From contig JBAXKA010000002.1 of assembly GCA_037137555.1 (NCBI GenBank), positions 1-64,000 of the forward strand: a DNA stretch of 64,000 nucleotides, written 5' to 3'. A program made the translations under genes and the position numbers. The first letter of the stretch is position 1, and the number at the start of each line of letters is the position of its first letter. Of this stretch, positions 51,666-58,586 are shown piece by piece. Source of the stretch: UBA9630 sp037137555 (GTDB lineage: Bacteria > Patescibacteriota > Minisyncoccia > Moranbacterales > UBA2206). The notes below the pieces were generated by a model that saw only the letters and a program-made list of their open reading frames with translations, did no database searches and was not told the origin of the DNA.

Positions 51666-53276
51666 ATGCAAAAATTACGCCAATTTAGCGAGGAGATTAT
51701 GGGGAAAAAAATCGAGCCAATTTTTTGGTTTGTGAATTTTTTTGGCATTATTGTGTTGCGATTATATTTGGATAAATTTATTGCCAAATCCAGCACGCCT
51801 TTGTTTGATTTGATTATGGATGTGCATAATTTACTGTTTTTTTTCTTGGCTTTTTCTCTGGTTTGGCTTGTGGCAAGTAAAATACTCAGAAAAACGCCTT
51901 TTGATTTAGCTTATTTAATGCTCCTTGCATCGTTGGCAATTATCTTTCCACCAATTTTTGATTTAATTAAAACGGGCAAAGAAGTTTTTTGGAGTTTTTA
52001 TTTAATCAGTTCGCCGAGTGATTTACTTTGGCAATACGGCACTATTTTTGGTCATCTTCCTCCCGGAATTATTTATTTTGGCACAAAAATTACTTTTATT
52101 CTGGGAATCTTGGCGATAGCGAGTGTGGTATTTTTGAAAACTAAAAAAATTTCTAAGACAATTTTGACAGCCATTGGAACATATTCAGCTTTATTTTTGA
52201 TGGCTGCCTTTCCGTCATTGTTTTATTATGTTGCACGATTATTTTCAGAAAAAAATGGTTCTGCGCTATATTCATTTGAAATTATCCAATTTTTTGCACA
52301 AGCAAGATTTTTTGCTATCGAGTTGGCCGATCCGATCTATGCCTTGGCGTATAATTTGAATTTGATTTATTTTCCATTAAGTATTGCGGTGTTAAGTTAT
52401 TTTTTTTGGAAATCAAAACCGAAAATGTTTTGGGCGGTTGTGTATAATCTGCGTTATCCACAGGTTATCTTTCACAGTGGACTGTTGTTTCTAGGCTTAG
52501 GGATTGGTTTTGTGGTCTATCCAGAAAATTTTAGTTTGAATTTATTTTCTGTGCTGGCGGTTTTGGTTATTTTAATCAGTGTTTTTTTAGCTTGGGAAGC
52601 CTCGGTGATTGTGAATGATATTTTCGATTATCGCGTTGATCTTTTGTCCAATCCGGAAAGGCCATTGCAGAAAGAAATTTTTACTTTTAATCAATATGCT
52701 CAATTGGGAGCGTTATTGTTTTTTTTGTCAATCATTGGCGGGCTTTTAGTGCAATATAAATTTGGAATTTTACTTTTTGTGTATCAAATTCTCGCTTGGT
52801 TTTATTCAGCCGAGCCATTTCGCCTAAAAAGATTTACGCCACTCGCCTCTTTGCTCAGCGCCTTGACCTTGCTCACCGTCTTTTTCTCGGGTTTTATTTT
52901 TTTCTCGCCTGGTCAAACTATTGAGCGACTTTCTTGGCGAATTATTTTTCTATTGTTGATTGCTTATACGATTTCTCTGCCAATTAAAGATTTTAAAGAT
53001 ATTGAAGGTGATAAAAATGATGGTGTCAGAACGATTCCAGTTATTTTTGGCGAGGAAAAAGGTCGCCTAATTATTGCCGTGGGTTTTTTTGTTTCGTTTA
53101 TGTTAAGTGTTTTTTTTCTGAACGAATTTCGACTTTTTTGGTGGGCGATTTTGTTTGGTAGTAGCTCTTTTTTAATTATGCTTAATAAGAAAATCCACCC
53201 GAGAAAAGTTTTTTGGTGGATTTTGCCCGTTGTTGCAATTTATGGTTTTCTAGCAGTAAAAATTATTTTTTTCTAG
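51666..53276 (+). CDS. UbiA-family prenyltransferase with extra N-terminal membrane domain
   Basis: The 536-aa membrane protein has an N-terminal half (to about 250) of six or more helices with no recognised family and a C-terminal UbiA domain: NDIFDYRVD (first Asp-rich motif, N at about 317) and KDFKDIEGDKNDGVRTIPVIFGEE (second Asp-rich motif, about 442). UbiA enzymes transfer a prenyl group to an acceptor in the membrane. The MEP genes at 2.9-5 kb may supply the donor pathway. Acceptor unknown. A palindromic terminator follows. Confidence 0.82.
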   Translation: MQKLRQFSEEIMGKKIEPIFWFVNFFGIIVLRLYLDKFIAKSSTPLFDLIMDVHNLLFFFLAFSLVWLVASKILRKTPFDLAYLMLLASLAIIFPPIFDLIKTGKEVFWSFYLISSPSDLLWQYGTIFGHLPPGIIYFGTKITFILGILAIASVVFLKTKKISKTILTAIGTYSALFLMAAFPSLFYYVARLFSEKNGSALYSFEIIQFFAQARFFAIELADPIYALAYNLNLIYFPLSIAVLSYFFWKSKPKMFWAVVYNLRYPQVIFHSGLLFLGLGIGFVVYPENFSLNLFSVLAVLVILISVFLAWEASVIVNDIFDYRVDLLSNPERPLQKEIFTFNQYAQLGALLFFLSIIGGLLVQYKFGILLFVYQILAWFYSAEPFRLKRFTPLASLLSALTLLTVFFSGFIFFSPGQTIERLSWRIIFLLLIAYTISLPIKDFKDIEGDKNDGVRTIPVIFGEEKGRLIIAVGFFVSFMLSVFFLNEFRLFWWAILFGSSSFLIMLNKKIHPRKVFWWILPVVAIYGFLAVKIIFF

Positions 53277-53311
53277 CAGTAAGAATTATTATAATAATTC
53301 TGCTATTTTTT
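53275..53311 (+). terminator. Intrinsic terminator of the UbiA gene
   Basis: A perfect 20-bp palindrome (53282-53301, GAATTATTATAATAATTC core) with outer AGCAG/GCT pairing and a T run at 53306-53311. It overlaps the end of rsmA on the other strand. Confidence 0.6.
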
Positions 53312-54107
53312 TCCAGTCTTCAAGTGTTAATTCTTGGGCTCTTTGTTTGGCGGAGATATTTATTTGCTTTAATTTTTGTTCAACAATAGTTTTTTCTAGT
53401 TTTAAGCTATTAGAAAGATTATTGATAAGCGTTTTTCTTTTAGCAGAAAATCCGGCCTTAATAAGTTTGAAAAATTTTTTCGTAACTTCTTGTTCTTCGC
53501 GGTTTGTATTTAATGTTATGTGAATAATGGCGCTGTCCACAGCAGGAACAGGTGCAAAAGCGGTGCGAGGAACTAAAAAAAGTAATTCAGCGGTTGCATA
53601 ATATTGCACGGAAAGTGCAAGGATGCTTAATTTTCCCGCCTTAGCACAAATTCGCTCAGCCACTTCTTTTTGCACCATCAAAAACATTTCTGTGGGTGGA
53701 TATTTTGTTTCCAAAAACAAACGAATGATTGGCGAAGTAATATAATAAGGAATATTGGCAATGACTTTGTATGGGTGGTTAATTTTATTATCTGTAGAGA
53801 CGAGGCAATGCCTCGTCTCTACCGTTTCTGCACTAATCAATTCCGGTAAATTAATTTTTAAAATATCAGCGTTAATGATTTTTATCTTGTTATTCCCGCG
53901 TAGACGGGAAGCTAATTTCACTGCTAACTCTTGATCAATTTCAATTGCAATAACTTTTTTAGCGTGTTTTATTAGTTGTTCTGTTAACACTCCTTCGCCG
54001 GGACCAACTTCGATCACAAAATCAGTCGAGCTTAAATTGGTAGCTTGAATAAGCTTATCTAAAATAAGCGGATCTTTCAAAAAATTTTGACCTAATTTCG
54101 TGGGCAT
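53289..54107 (-). CDS. rsmA: 16S rRNA dimethyladenosine methyltransferase RsmA (KsgA)
   Basis: RsmA dimethylates two adjacent adenines near the 3' end of 16S rRNA, a late maturation step. The 272-aa protein has the SAM motif VIEVGPGEGVLTEQL, the acidic IAIEIDQEL and the catalytic NIPYYIT. Two DNA palindromes fall in the gene. One (53794-53822) is in frame and encodes an insert of roughly 15-18 residues (AETVETRHCLVSTDNK) just before VIANIPYY; a second short one is at 53893-53910 (TTCCCG/CGGGAA). The catalytic blocks remain intact, so the protein is probably functional. Confidence 0.93.
   Translation of the reverse strand: MPTKLGQNFLKDPLILDKLIQATNLSSTDFVIEVGPGEGVLTEQLIKHAKKVIAIEIDQELAVKLASRLRGNNKIKIINADILKINLPELISAETVETRHCLVSTDNKINHPYKVIANIPYYITSPIIRLFLETKYPPTEMFLMVQKEVAERICAKAGKLSILALSVQYYATAELLFLVPRTAFAPVPAVDSAIIHITLNTNREEQEVTKKFFKLIKAGFSAKRKTLINNLSNSLKLEKTIVEQKLKQINISAKQRAQELTLEDWKKIAELL
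53794..53822. repeat. REP-like palindrome, copy 2, inside rsmA
   Basis: A 29-bp near-perfect palindrome with arms GTAGAGACGAGGCA and its complement around one central base. It shares its outer 8 bp with the copy at 15561-15588 and lies in frame within rsmA. Confidence 0.85.
53893..53910. repeat. Short GC-rich palindrome inside rsmA
   Basis: TTCCCG (53893-53898) and CGGGAA (53905-53910) flank CGTAGA. It is GC-rich against an AT-rich background and lies 70 bp from copy 2. It may be a second repeat family, or coincidence. Confidence 0.4.
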
Positions 54108-54126
54108 AGATTTGATTTTATGTATT

Positions 54127-55074
54127 TTAATTTAGCACTTCTTCAACTTTAACGCCAATTACTCCCGCACCAAGTGAAGCAATTTTAGCAAAAGCAATTT
54201 TGTCGAGATCGATAATGCGACCTTTGCCTTGTGGACCATAATCATTAATTTGAACTATAACTGATTTTCCATTAGCAGTATTTGTTACTCTGGCATAATT
54301 TCCTCGGGCGATTGTAGTACTGGCAGCAAATAAGCCACCCTTGAAAGCATACCAAGTGCCTTGACCTTTTTTGGCAGTGCCAGTCTTGACATAAGTTCCT
54401 TGCATAATAATTTCAGTCGAAGGTTCTTTGGTAACTTTTTTTTCCAACACAACACGAGAAATTTCTTTTCCATCTTTATATGTAATCTTATATTTTATTT
54501 CGCGAATGCCTTTTTCTCCTGCCACTTCCGTTTTTTTCTCACGCCAGCCGAGCTTGTTGTCAGTTTTTGTGATAGTTTTAAATTCAATTTCTGCTGGAAT
54601 GCTTTTTTCTTCCACATTAATACGAGTAACTGTGATTTCCAGATTATTTTCCACGAGACCATTTAAGCTTGGAGTGATCTTGTCTAATCGGCCAAGTGTG
54701 ACTGAATTTTCTTGCAGAACTGTGGATAACTTGTTGGCTAATGTGTAATTTTCAATCTTTTTTCCATCCACCAGTATTTTTATTTTGACAGCTCGGCGAA
54801 TTTTAATATTTATCCCTGAAAAAAGCAAACTTGATTTGTCCGGAATGATTTCATCTTGCTGGGAAAGATTGATTTTTTGCTCTTTCAATAAGTTGTCCAC
54901 AGTTTTTGCAGTAGTTTCTAGCTTTAATTCAAGATTATTATCCAGCAGTGCAATTGTTTTTGCTTGATTTTCAAAAGAAAGTTCTCTTTTTGGGGAATTA
55001 AAAAAAACTTTACTTAAAATTAAAAATAGCAAGACTAAAAAAAGAAACTTTAAAAAAAATTTAATAAAACGCAT
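54127..55074 (-). CDS. G5/DUF348 and RlpA-like cell-wall protein (YabE-like)
   Basis: The 315-aa exported protein has an N-terminal helix, two DUF348-like repeats (residues about 35-145), a G5 domain (about 145-220, with EVAGEKGIREIKYKITYKDG) and a C-terminal double-psi beta-barrel (GTWYAFKGGLFAAS, then RGNYARVTNTANGKSVIVQINDYGP, then RIIDLDKIAFAKIA) as in RlpA and 3D-type proteins. Bacillus YabE, with a similar architecture, lies close to ksgA, as here. The likely role is peptidoglycan binding or cleavage; the conserved Asp is present. Confidence 0.85.
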   Translation of the reverse strand: MRFIKFFLKFLFLVLLFLILSKVFFNSPKRELSFENQAKTIALLDNNLELKLETTAKTVDNLLKEQKINLSQQDEIIPDKSSLLFSGINIKIRRAVKIKILVDGKKIENYTLANKLSTVLQENSVTLGRLDKITPSLNGLVENNLEITVTRINVEEKSIPAEIEFKTITKTDNKLGWREKKTEVAGEKGIREIKYKITYKDGKEISRVVLEKKVTKEPSTEIIMQGTYVKTGTAKKGQGTWYAFKGGLFAASTTIARGNYARVTNTANGKSVIVQINDYGPQGKGRIIDLDKIAFAKIASLGAGVIGVKVEEVLN

Positions 55075-55097
55075 AGAGCTTTTTATTTTCTAGAAAA

Positions 55098-56624
55098 TTA
55101 TTCACTTTTAAAACGATATTGAATCGCTTCGGCGATATGAATGGGCAATATATTTTCGGCTTCTTCAAGATCAGCGATAGTTCTGGCAACTTTAATGATG
55201 CGGAAATAGGCTCGGGCGCTGAGAAAAAAACGAGAAAGTGCCGTCTTCATTAATTCTGTTCCAGCAGAATCTAGTTGACAATATTTTTTGATTTGCTCGC
55301 TCTCCATTTCCGAGTTAGCAATTATTTTTGATTCCGAAAAGCGTGCCTTTTGAATTTTACGGGCTTTTTCCACTCGCAATCTAATACTATCAGAACTTTC
55401 TTGCTGGCTGTCTTCGGAAAGTTTTTCAAATTTCAAACGAGGAACTTCAATGTGCAAATCGATGCGATCAAGAATTGGTCCAGAAATTTTAGCTTGATAG
55501 CGAATAATATTTGCGGGACTACAGGAACAAGTTTTTTCCGGATCGGTGGCATTACCGCAAGGACAAGGATTCATCGCTGCGACTAATGTGAAGCGGGCGG
55601 GAAATTCTAGTGTGCCTTGAGCACGAGAAATAGTGATGATGCCATTTTCCAATGGTTGTCGCAAATTTTCAAGAACAGCACGAGAAAATTCGGAAAACTC
55701 ATCTAGAAATAAGATGCCCCGATGCGCCAAACTGATTTCGCCTGGTCGGGGAAATGTTCCGCCACCAACCAAGGAAGCAGCACTAGCACTGTGATGAGGA
55801 GAACGGAACTGTCTTTTTGTAATTAAACTATTTTCTTTGGGCAAATAACCGGCGACAGAAAAAATCTTTGTTACATCAAGGGCTTCTTGCACTGTAAGTC
55901 TGGGCAAAATGGAAGTCATTGTTTTGGCGAGGAGTGTTTTGCCTGATCCAGGTGGACCATTCAGCAAAATATTATGTGCTCCAGCAGAAGCAATTTCGAG
56001 TGCTCGCTTGGCATGCTCTTGTCCTTTGATATTTTTCATATCAAAAAGATGATCGTCTTCTTGAAAAAGTTTTTCTAAATCAGTTTTAGGAAAAGAAGTA
56101 ACTAAAGCTATATTTTCCAGATGATTTAATAATTCTTTGAGTGTGGAAACAGCGATGATATCAATGTCTTCGATGATGGAAGCTTCTTTGGCATTTTCTA
56201 GCGGAACAAAAAGCGTTTTAATATTTTTTTCTTTAGCAAGTAATGCAACAAGCAAAACGCCTTTGACTGGTCGAATTCTGCCGTCCAGTGAAAGTTCTCC
56301 AATGAAAAGTTTATCTGTGTGATCAAAAATAGTTTGCTTAGTAGCTAATAAAAATCCCAGTGCGATTGGCAGGTCATAAAGTGGTCCAACTTTTGGCAAA
56401 TCGGCTGGTGCGAGGTTGACGGTGATTCTACCACAGCGATGCGGAGCAATGAGACCACTATTTTTTATGGCCGAGCTAACACGATCTTGTGATTCCTTGA
56501 TGGCAGTGTCAGGCAATCCGACAATATTAAAATGATGCATTCCGGCGGAAAGCGTATCGACTTCTACTTCAACAATAGCACTTTTTAATCCGATAACGGC
56601 GGCAGAAAAAACTTTTGATGACAT
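55098..56624 (-). CDS. comM: YifB/ComM family Mg-chelatase-like ATPase
   Basis: The 508-aa protein has the N-terminal Lon-like ChlI domain (MHHFNIVGLPDTAIKESQDRV, then LAPADLPKVGPLYDLPIALG), an AAA+ core with Walker A GPPGSGKTLLAK near residue 219, Walker B GILFLDEFSEF, a zinc-type CPCG...CSCS cluster near 350, and the C-terminal Mg-chelatase domain. ComM is a branch-migration helicase that helps integrate DNA during natural transformation. With a type IV-like machine nearby, a role in DNA uptake is plausible but not shown. Confidence 0.93.
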   Translation of the reverse strand: MSSKVFSAAVIGLKSAIVEVEVDTLSAGMHHFNIVGLPDTAIKESQDRVSSAIKNSGLIAPHRCGRITVNLAPADLPKVGPLYDLPIALGFLLATKQTIFDHTDKLFIGELSLDGRIRPVKGVLLVALLAKEKNIKTLFVPLENAKEASIIEDIDIIAVSTLKELLNHLENIALVTSFPKTDLEKLFQEDDHLFDMKNIKGQEHAKRALEIASAGAHNILLNGPPGSGKTLLAKTMTSILPRLTVQEALDVTKIFSVAGYLPKENSLITKRQFRSPHHSASAASLVGGGTFPRPGEISLAHRGILFLDEFSEFSRAVLENLRQPLENGIITISRAQGTLEFPARFTLVAAMNPCPCGNATDPEKTCSCSPANIIRYQAKISGPILDRIDLHIEVPRLKFEKLSEDSQQESSDSIRLRVEKARKIQKARFSESKIIANSEMESEQIKKYCQLDSAGTELMKTALSRFFLSARAYFRIIKVARTIADLEEAENILPIHIAEAIQYRFKSE

Positions 56625-56643
56625 AGTTTTATTTTATTAAAAT

Positions 56644-57057
56644 TTATTTTGACAAATGTTTGTATTTTATAATCAGAAAAAATGCACCAAGGCAAATAGA
56701 AATATCTGCTAGATTAAAAACTGGCCAGATCTTGAGATTAATAAAATCAATAACACAACCAAAGTATAGCCTATCCAGTAAATTAGAAAAAGCGCCGGCT
56801 AAAATAAGGATAATGGCATATTTTTGAAAAATATTTTTTATTGCAATTAGTTTAAATAATAATAAAAAAATAATACTAGCCCAGAGAAAATAAAAAAATA
56901 ACAATGGCACTGTTAATCCAAAAGCCATTCCTTTATTACAAATATAAAATCCGCCAGAAGAGCGGATAAAATATTTAGTTACTTGATCAGCAATGATTAT
57001 AAAAAAAGCAGTAAAAAGCAAAACAAGATTTCTTCTGATTTTTTGGATAAACAGCAT
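56644..57057 (-). CDS. lspA: Lipoprotein signal peptidase (signal peptidase II)
   Basis: LspA cleaves the signal peptide of lipoproteins. The 137-aa protein from ATG 57057 has four membrane helices and the family motifs DQVTKYFI, NKGMAFGL, GAFSNLLDRLYFGCVIDFINL and FNLADISICLG, with both catalytic Asp residues. A longer frame to 57156 overlaps the upstream DksA-like gene and is rejected. It lies 13 bases after that gene, probably in its operon. Confidence 0.93.
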   Translation of the reverse strand: MLFIQKIRRNLVLLFTAFFIIIADQVTKYFIRSSGGFYICNKGMAFGLTVPLLFFYFLWASIIFLLLFKLIAIKNIFQKYAIILILAGAFSNLLDRLYFGCVIDFINLKIWPVFNLADISICLGAFFLIIKYKHLSK

Positions 57058-57070
57058 TTGGTTTTTATTT

Positions 57071-57418
57071 TTAGCATTTAATGCAAGTTTTAGCGCTGGG
57101 ATTGACACGCAATCTTTCAATGTCAATTTCTTTTTGGCAGTTTTCGCAAAAACCATAAGTGCCTTGGGCTATTTTATCCAAAGCAAGAATGACTGCTTGT
57201 AATTTTTTTTCTAGCGTTAGTTCTATTGGCAAATTTTCAGTGTATTGATCGACTTCTGTCGTGTTGTCTTCACGATCAGTGCCAATATTTTCAAAAACTG
57301 TTTCATAGTCGCCCTTTTCTTTATCGATTGGTCGTGCAATACGAGTTAGGTTTTCTTCAAGATCGTTTTTTTCTTTTGCTAAGAGAGCTTCGAGTTCGAC
57401 GAGAATTTTTTTGTCCAT
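57071..57418 (-). CDS. DksA/TraR zinc-finger family protein
   Basis: The 115-aa protein has a coiled-coil N-terminal part (LEALLAKEKNDLEENLTRIAR) and a C-terminal four-cysteine zinc finger CENC to CIKC with the TYGFCENCQKEI signature. DksA-type proteins enter the RNA polymerase secondary channel. The family also includes TraR-like and general-stress proteins. The conserved tip DxxDxA is not clear, so the precise action is uncertain. A good promoter lies at 57455-57483. Confidence 0.85.
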   Translation of the reverse strand: MDKKILVELEALLAKEKNDLEENLTRIARPIDKEKGDYETVFENIGTDREDNTTEVDQYTENLPIELTLEKKLQAVILALDKIAQGTYGFCENCQKEIDIERLRVNPSAKTCIKC

Positions 57419-57454
57419 AGTTGTTATTTTAATTGATTATTCTCTTATGCTTTA

Positions 57455-57483
57455 AGTTTAGCAAAAAAGCAGATTGTTGTCTA
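57455..57483 (-). promoter_or_regulatory. Promoter of the DksA-like/lspA operon
   Basis: Minus strand: TAGACA (57483-57478), 17-bp spacer ending in TGC, TAAACT (57460-57455). Leader of about 30 nt. Confidence 0.6.
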
Positions 57484-57492
57484 TGTTTAAAA

Positions 57493-57879
57493 TTAAAGTG
57501 CTTCAATATGTTTAATCTTAGCTCGTCTCGTTTCAAGATTAATCCAAAGTGCGATGATATCAAAGCGATAAGCTTGATCAGTGAGATCGTTTTGTTTTAA
57601 ATAGAAATAGGCGATCTTATTTAATTTTTGCAACTTGCGGTAGTCAACATTTTCTTCAGGATTTGTGTCTTTAAATTTTTGCATCGTTCTGGCTTTGACT
57701 TCCACGAAAACTAATTCAGATTTTTTCAAATCGCGAGCGATGATATCAATTTCTCCCAGTCGTTGACCGCTTGTGTTGGCATAATTAAGGGCAATTATTT
57801 TGTAGCCTTTTTGTTTGAGGTAATTAGCGGAAATAGTTTCGCCTAAATTGCCCAATGTTTTTTTTGTGGTTAGTGTCAT
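57493..57879 (-). CDS. yraN: YraN/UPF0102 family nuclease-like protein
   Basis: The 128-aa protein from ATG 57879 has the family core: LGNLGETISANYLKQKGYKI, LGEIDIIARD, LVFVEVKART, a PD-(D/E)XK-like arrangement. The function of YraN proteins is unknown; they are often linked to DNA processing. The frame extends upstream to 57999 but the promoter and a terminator lie there, so the extension is rejected. The predicted +1 falls exactly on the ATG. Confidence 0.9.
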   Translation of the reverse strand: MTLTTKKTLGNLGETISANYLKQKGYKIIALNYANTSGQRLGEIDIIARDLKKSELVFVEVKARTMQKFKDTNPEENVDYRKLQKLNKIAYFYLKQNDLTDQAYRFDIIALWINLETRRAKIKHIEAL

Positions 57880-57885
57880 TTGCGA

Positions 57886-57913
57886 AGTATAGCAAACTTT
57901 TTTTAAAAAACAA
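57886..57913 (-). promoter_or_regulatory. Promoter of yraN (leaderless)
   Basis: Minus strand: TTGTTT (57913-57908), 16-bp spacer ending in TGC, TATACT (57891-57886). The +1 is predicted at 57879, the A of the ATG. The -35 lies in the T run of the upstream terminator. Confidence 0.55.
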
Positions 57914-57937
57914 AAAAACACCCTTTCTTTGGTGTTT
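57905..57937 (-). terminator. Terminator of the structured RNA locus
   Basis: Minus-strand stem AAACACC (57937-57931 as read) pairing GGTGTTT (57922-57916) with a long T run continuing to 57905. It is the natural 3' end of a minus-strand transcript from 58417. Confidence 0.75.
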
Positions 57938-58417
57938 ATGTATACTAATTCTCTCCCTGATTCCTTTGAGGTATGGAAACCAGGGCGTTCGACGCCCAAT
58001 AAAAAAATAAATTTGGCTGAACGCCCCAGTGTTTGTCATATACTAACAGGTTATGCGGAAACGATTTAGTCGGGTGAGAGACATCGTCGTTATAACAAGC
58101 CTGTATTTTATGCGTATGACTCAAGTTTATCTCCAGTCTGATTGTTGAAGATGTTGTTTTACCATTCTCTGGTGAATTTTCACCTTTGAATGTGAAGGTA
58201 CAATGCTAGACGATGCTAGCGTTTTTTATTTTTTGTTTTTATATTTTTACAAAAAATTTTGTTTTTATTTTGGGGTCTCTGATATCAGAAATCAGAGCGG
58301 CTATCGCTCGTTGGCGATAACACTTGAACAGTAAAACAATTTTCAATCACAGATGAATGACTAACTGTGATTGAAAATTGTTTTACCGTTCTGATTTGCA
58401 AGTTTTTAATGTTCAAT
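57912..58417 (-). ncRNA. Large structured noncoding RNA, about 500 nt, unknown class
   Basis: A 0.7-kb stretch without a convincing gene has a near-consensus minus-strand promoter (58424-58452) and ends at the terminator 57905-57937. The RNA between can form many helices: a 27-bp hairpin (58322-58397 region), AAATCAGA/TCTGATTT enclosing it, TATCGC/GCGATA, AACGCTAG/CTAGCATT, GGTGA/TCACC, ACAGG...CCTGT containing GTTAT/ATAAC and ACGAT/ATCGT, GGGCGTTC/GAACGCCC, and CCCTG/CAGGG. I found no RNase P, tmRNA or SRP signature. It may be a novel structured RNA or a long regulatory leader ended by attenuation. Confidence 0.5.
58331..58392. repeat. Long inverted repeat (27-bp hairpin)
   Basis: On the plus strand GTAAAACAATTTTCAATCAC, extended by AG, is followed by a 12-nt loop and its exact complement. 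Flanking GAAC/GTTC with one G-T pair lengthens the stem to 27 bp. It is the most stable element of the noncoding locus. Confidence 0.8.
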
Positions 58418-58423
58418 ATATTT

Positions 58424-58452
58424 ATTATAGCAGTAAAAAAGTTTCGAGTCAA
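58424..58452 (-). promoter_or_regulatory. Near-consensus promoter of the structured RNA
   Basis: Minus strand: TTGACT (58452-58447), 17-bp spacer ending in TGC, perfect TATAAT (58429-58424). It is among the best promoters in the window and has no protein gene directly downstream. Confidence 0.7.
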
Positions 58453-58586
58453 CAAGAATATTTTTTTGGCTTGAATAGCGATTTATTTGATAGCTTTTTT
58501 TGTAATTTTTTTTAGCTATTTTCTATTTTTTTTATAACTTTTTTAAAGTAATTCTCTTTTTTTTCTTTCTGACAAGCCGTTATTAT

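Noticed and set aside
57880..58039. N-terminal extension of yraN and a 71-codon frame over the same bases
   Set aside because: The promoter and terminator for neighbouring transcripts lie here, and the family's conserved start is at 57879.
58331..58392. CRISPR repeat pair
   Set aside because: It is one inverted repeat with a 12-nt loop, not direct repeats with spacers; no cas genes occur in the window.
57905..58452. RNase P RNA, tmRNA or SRP RNA
   Set aside because: The GAGGAAAGTC, tag-peptide and GGAAGNAGC signatures of these RNAs were not found on either strand.
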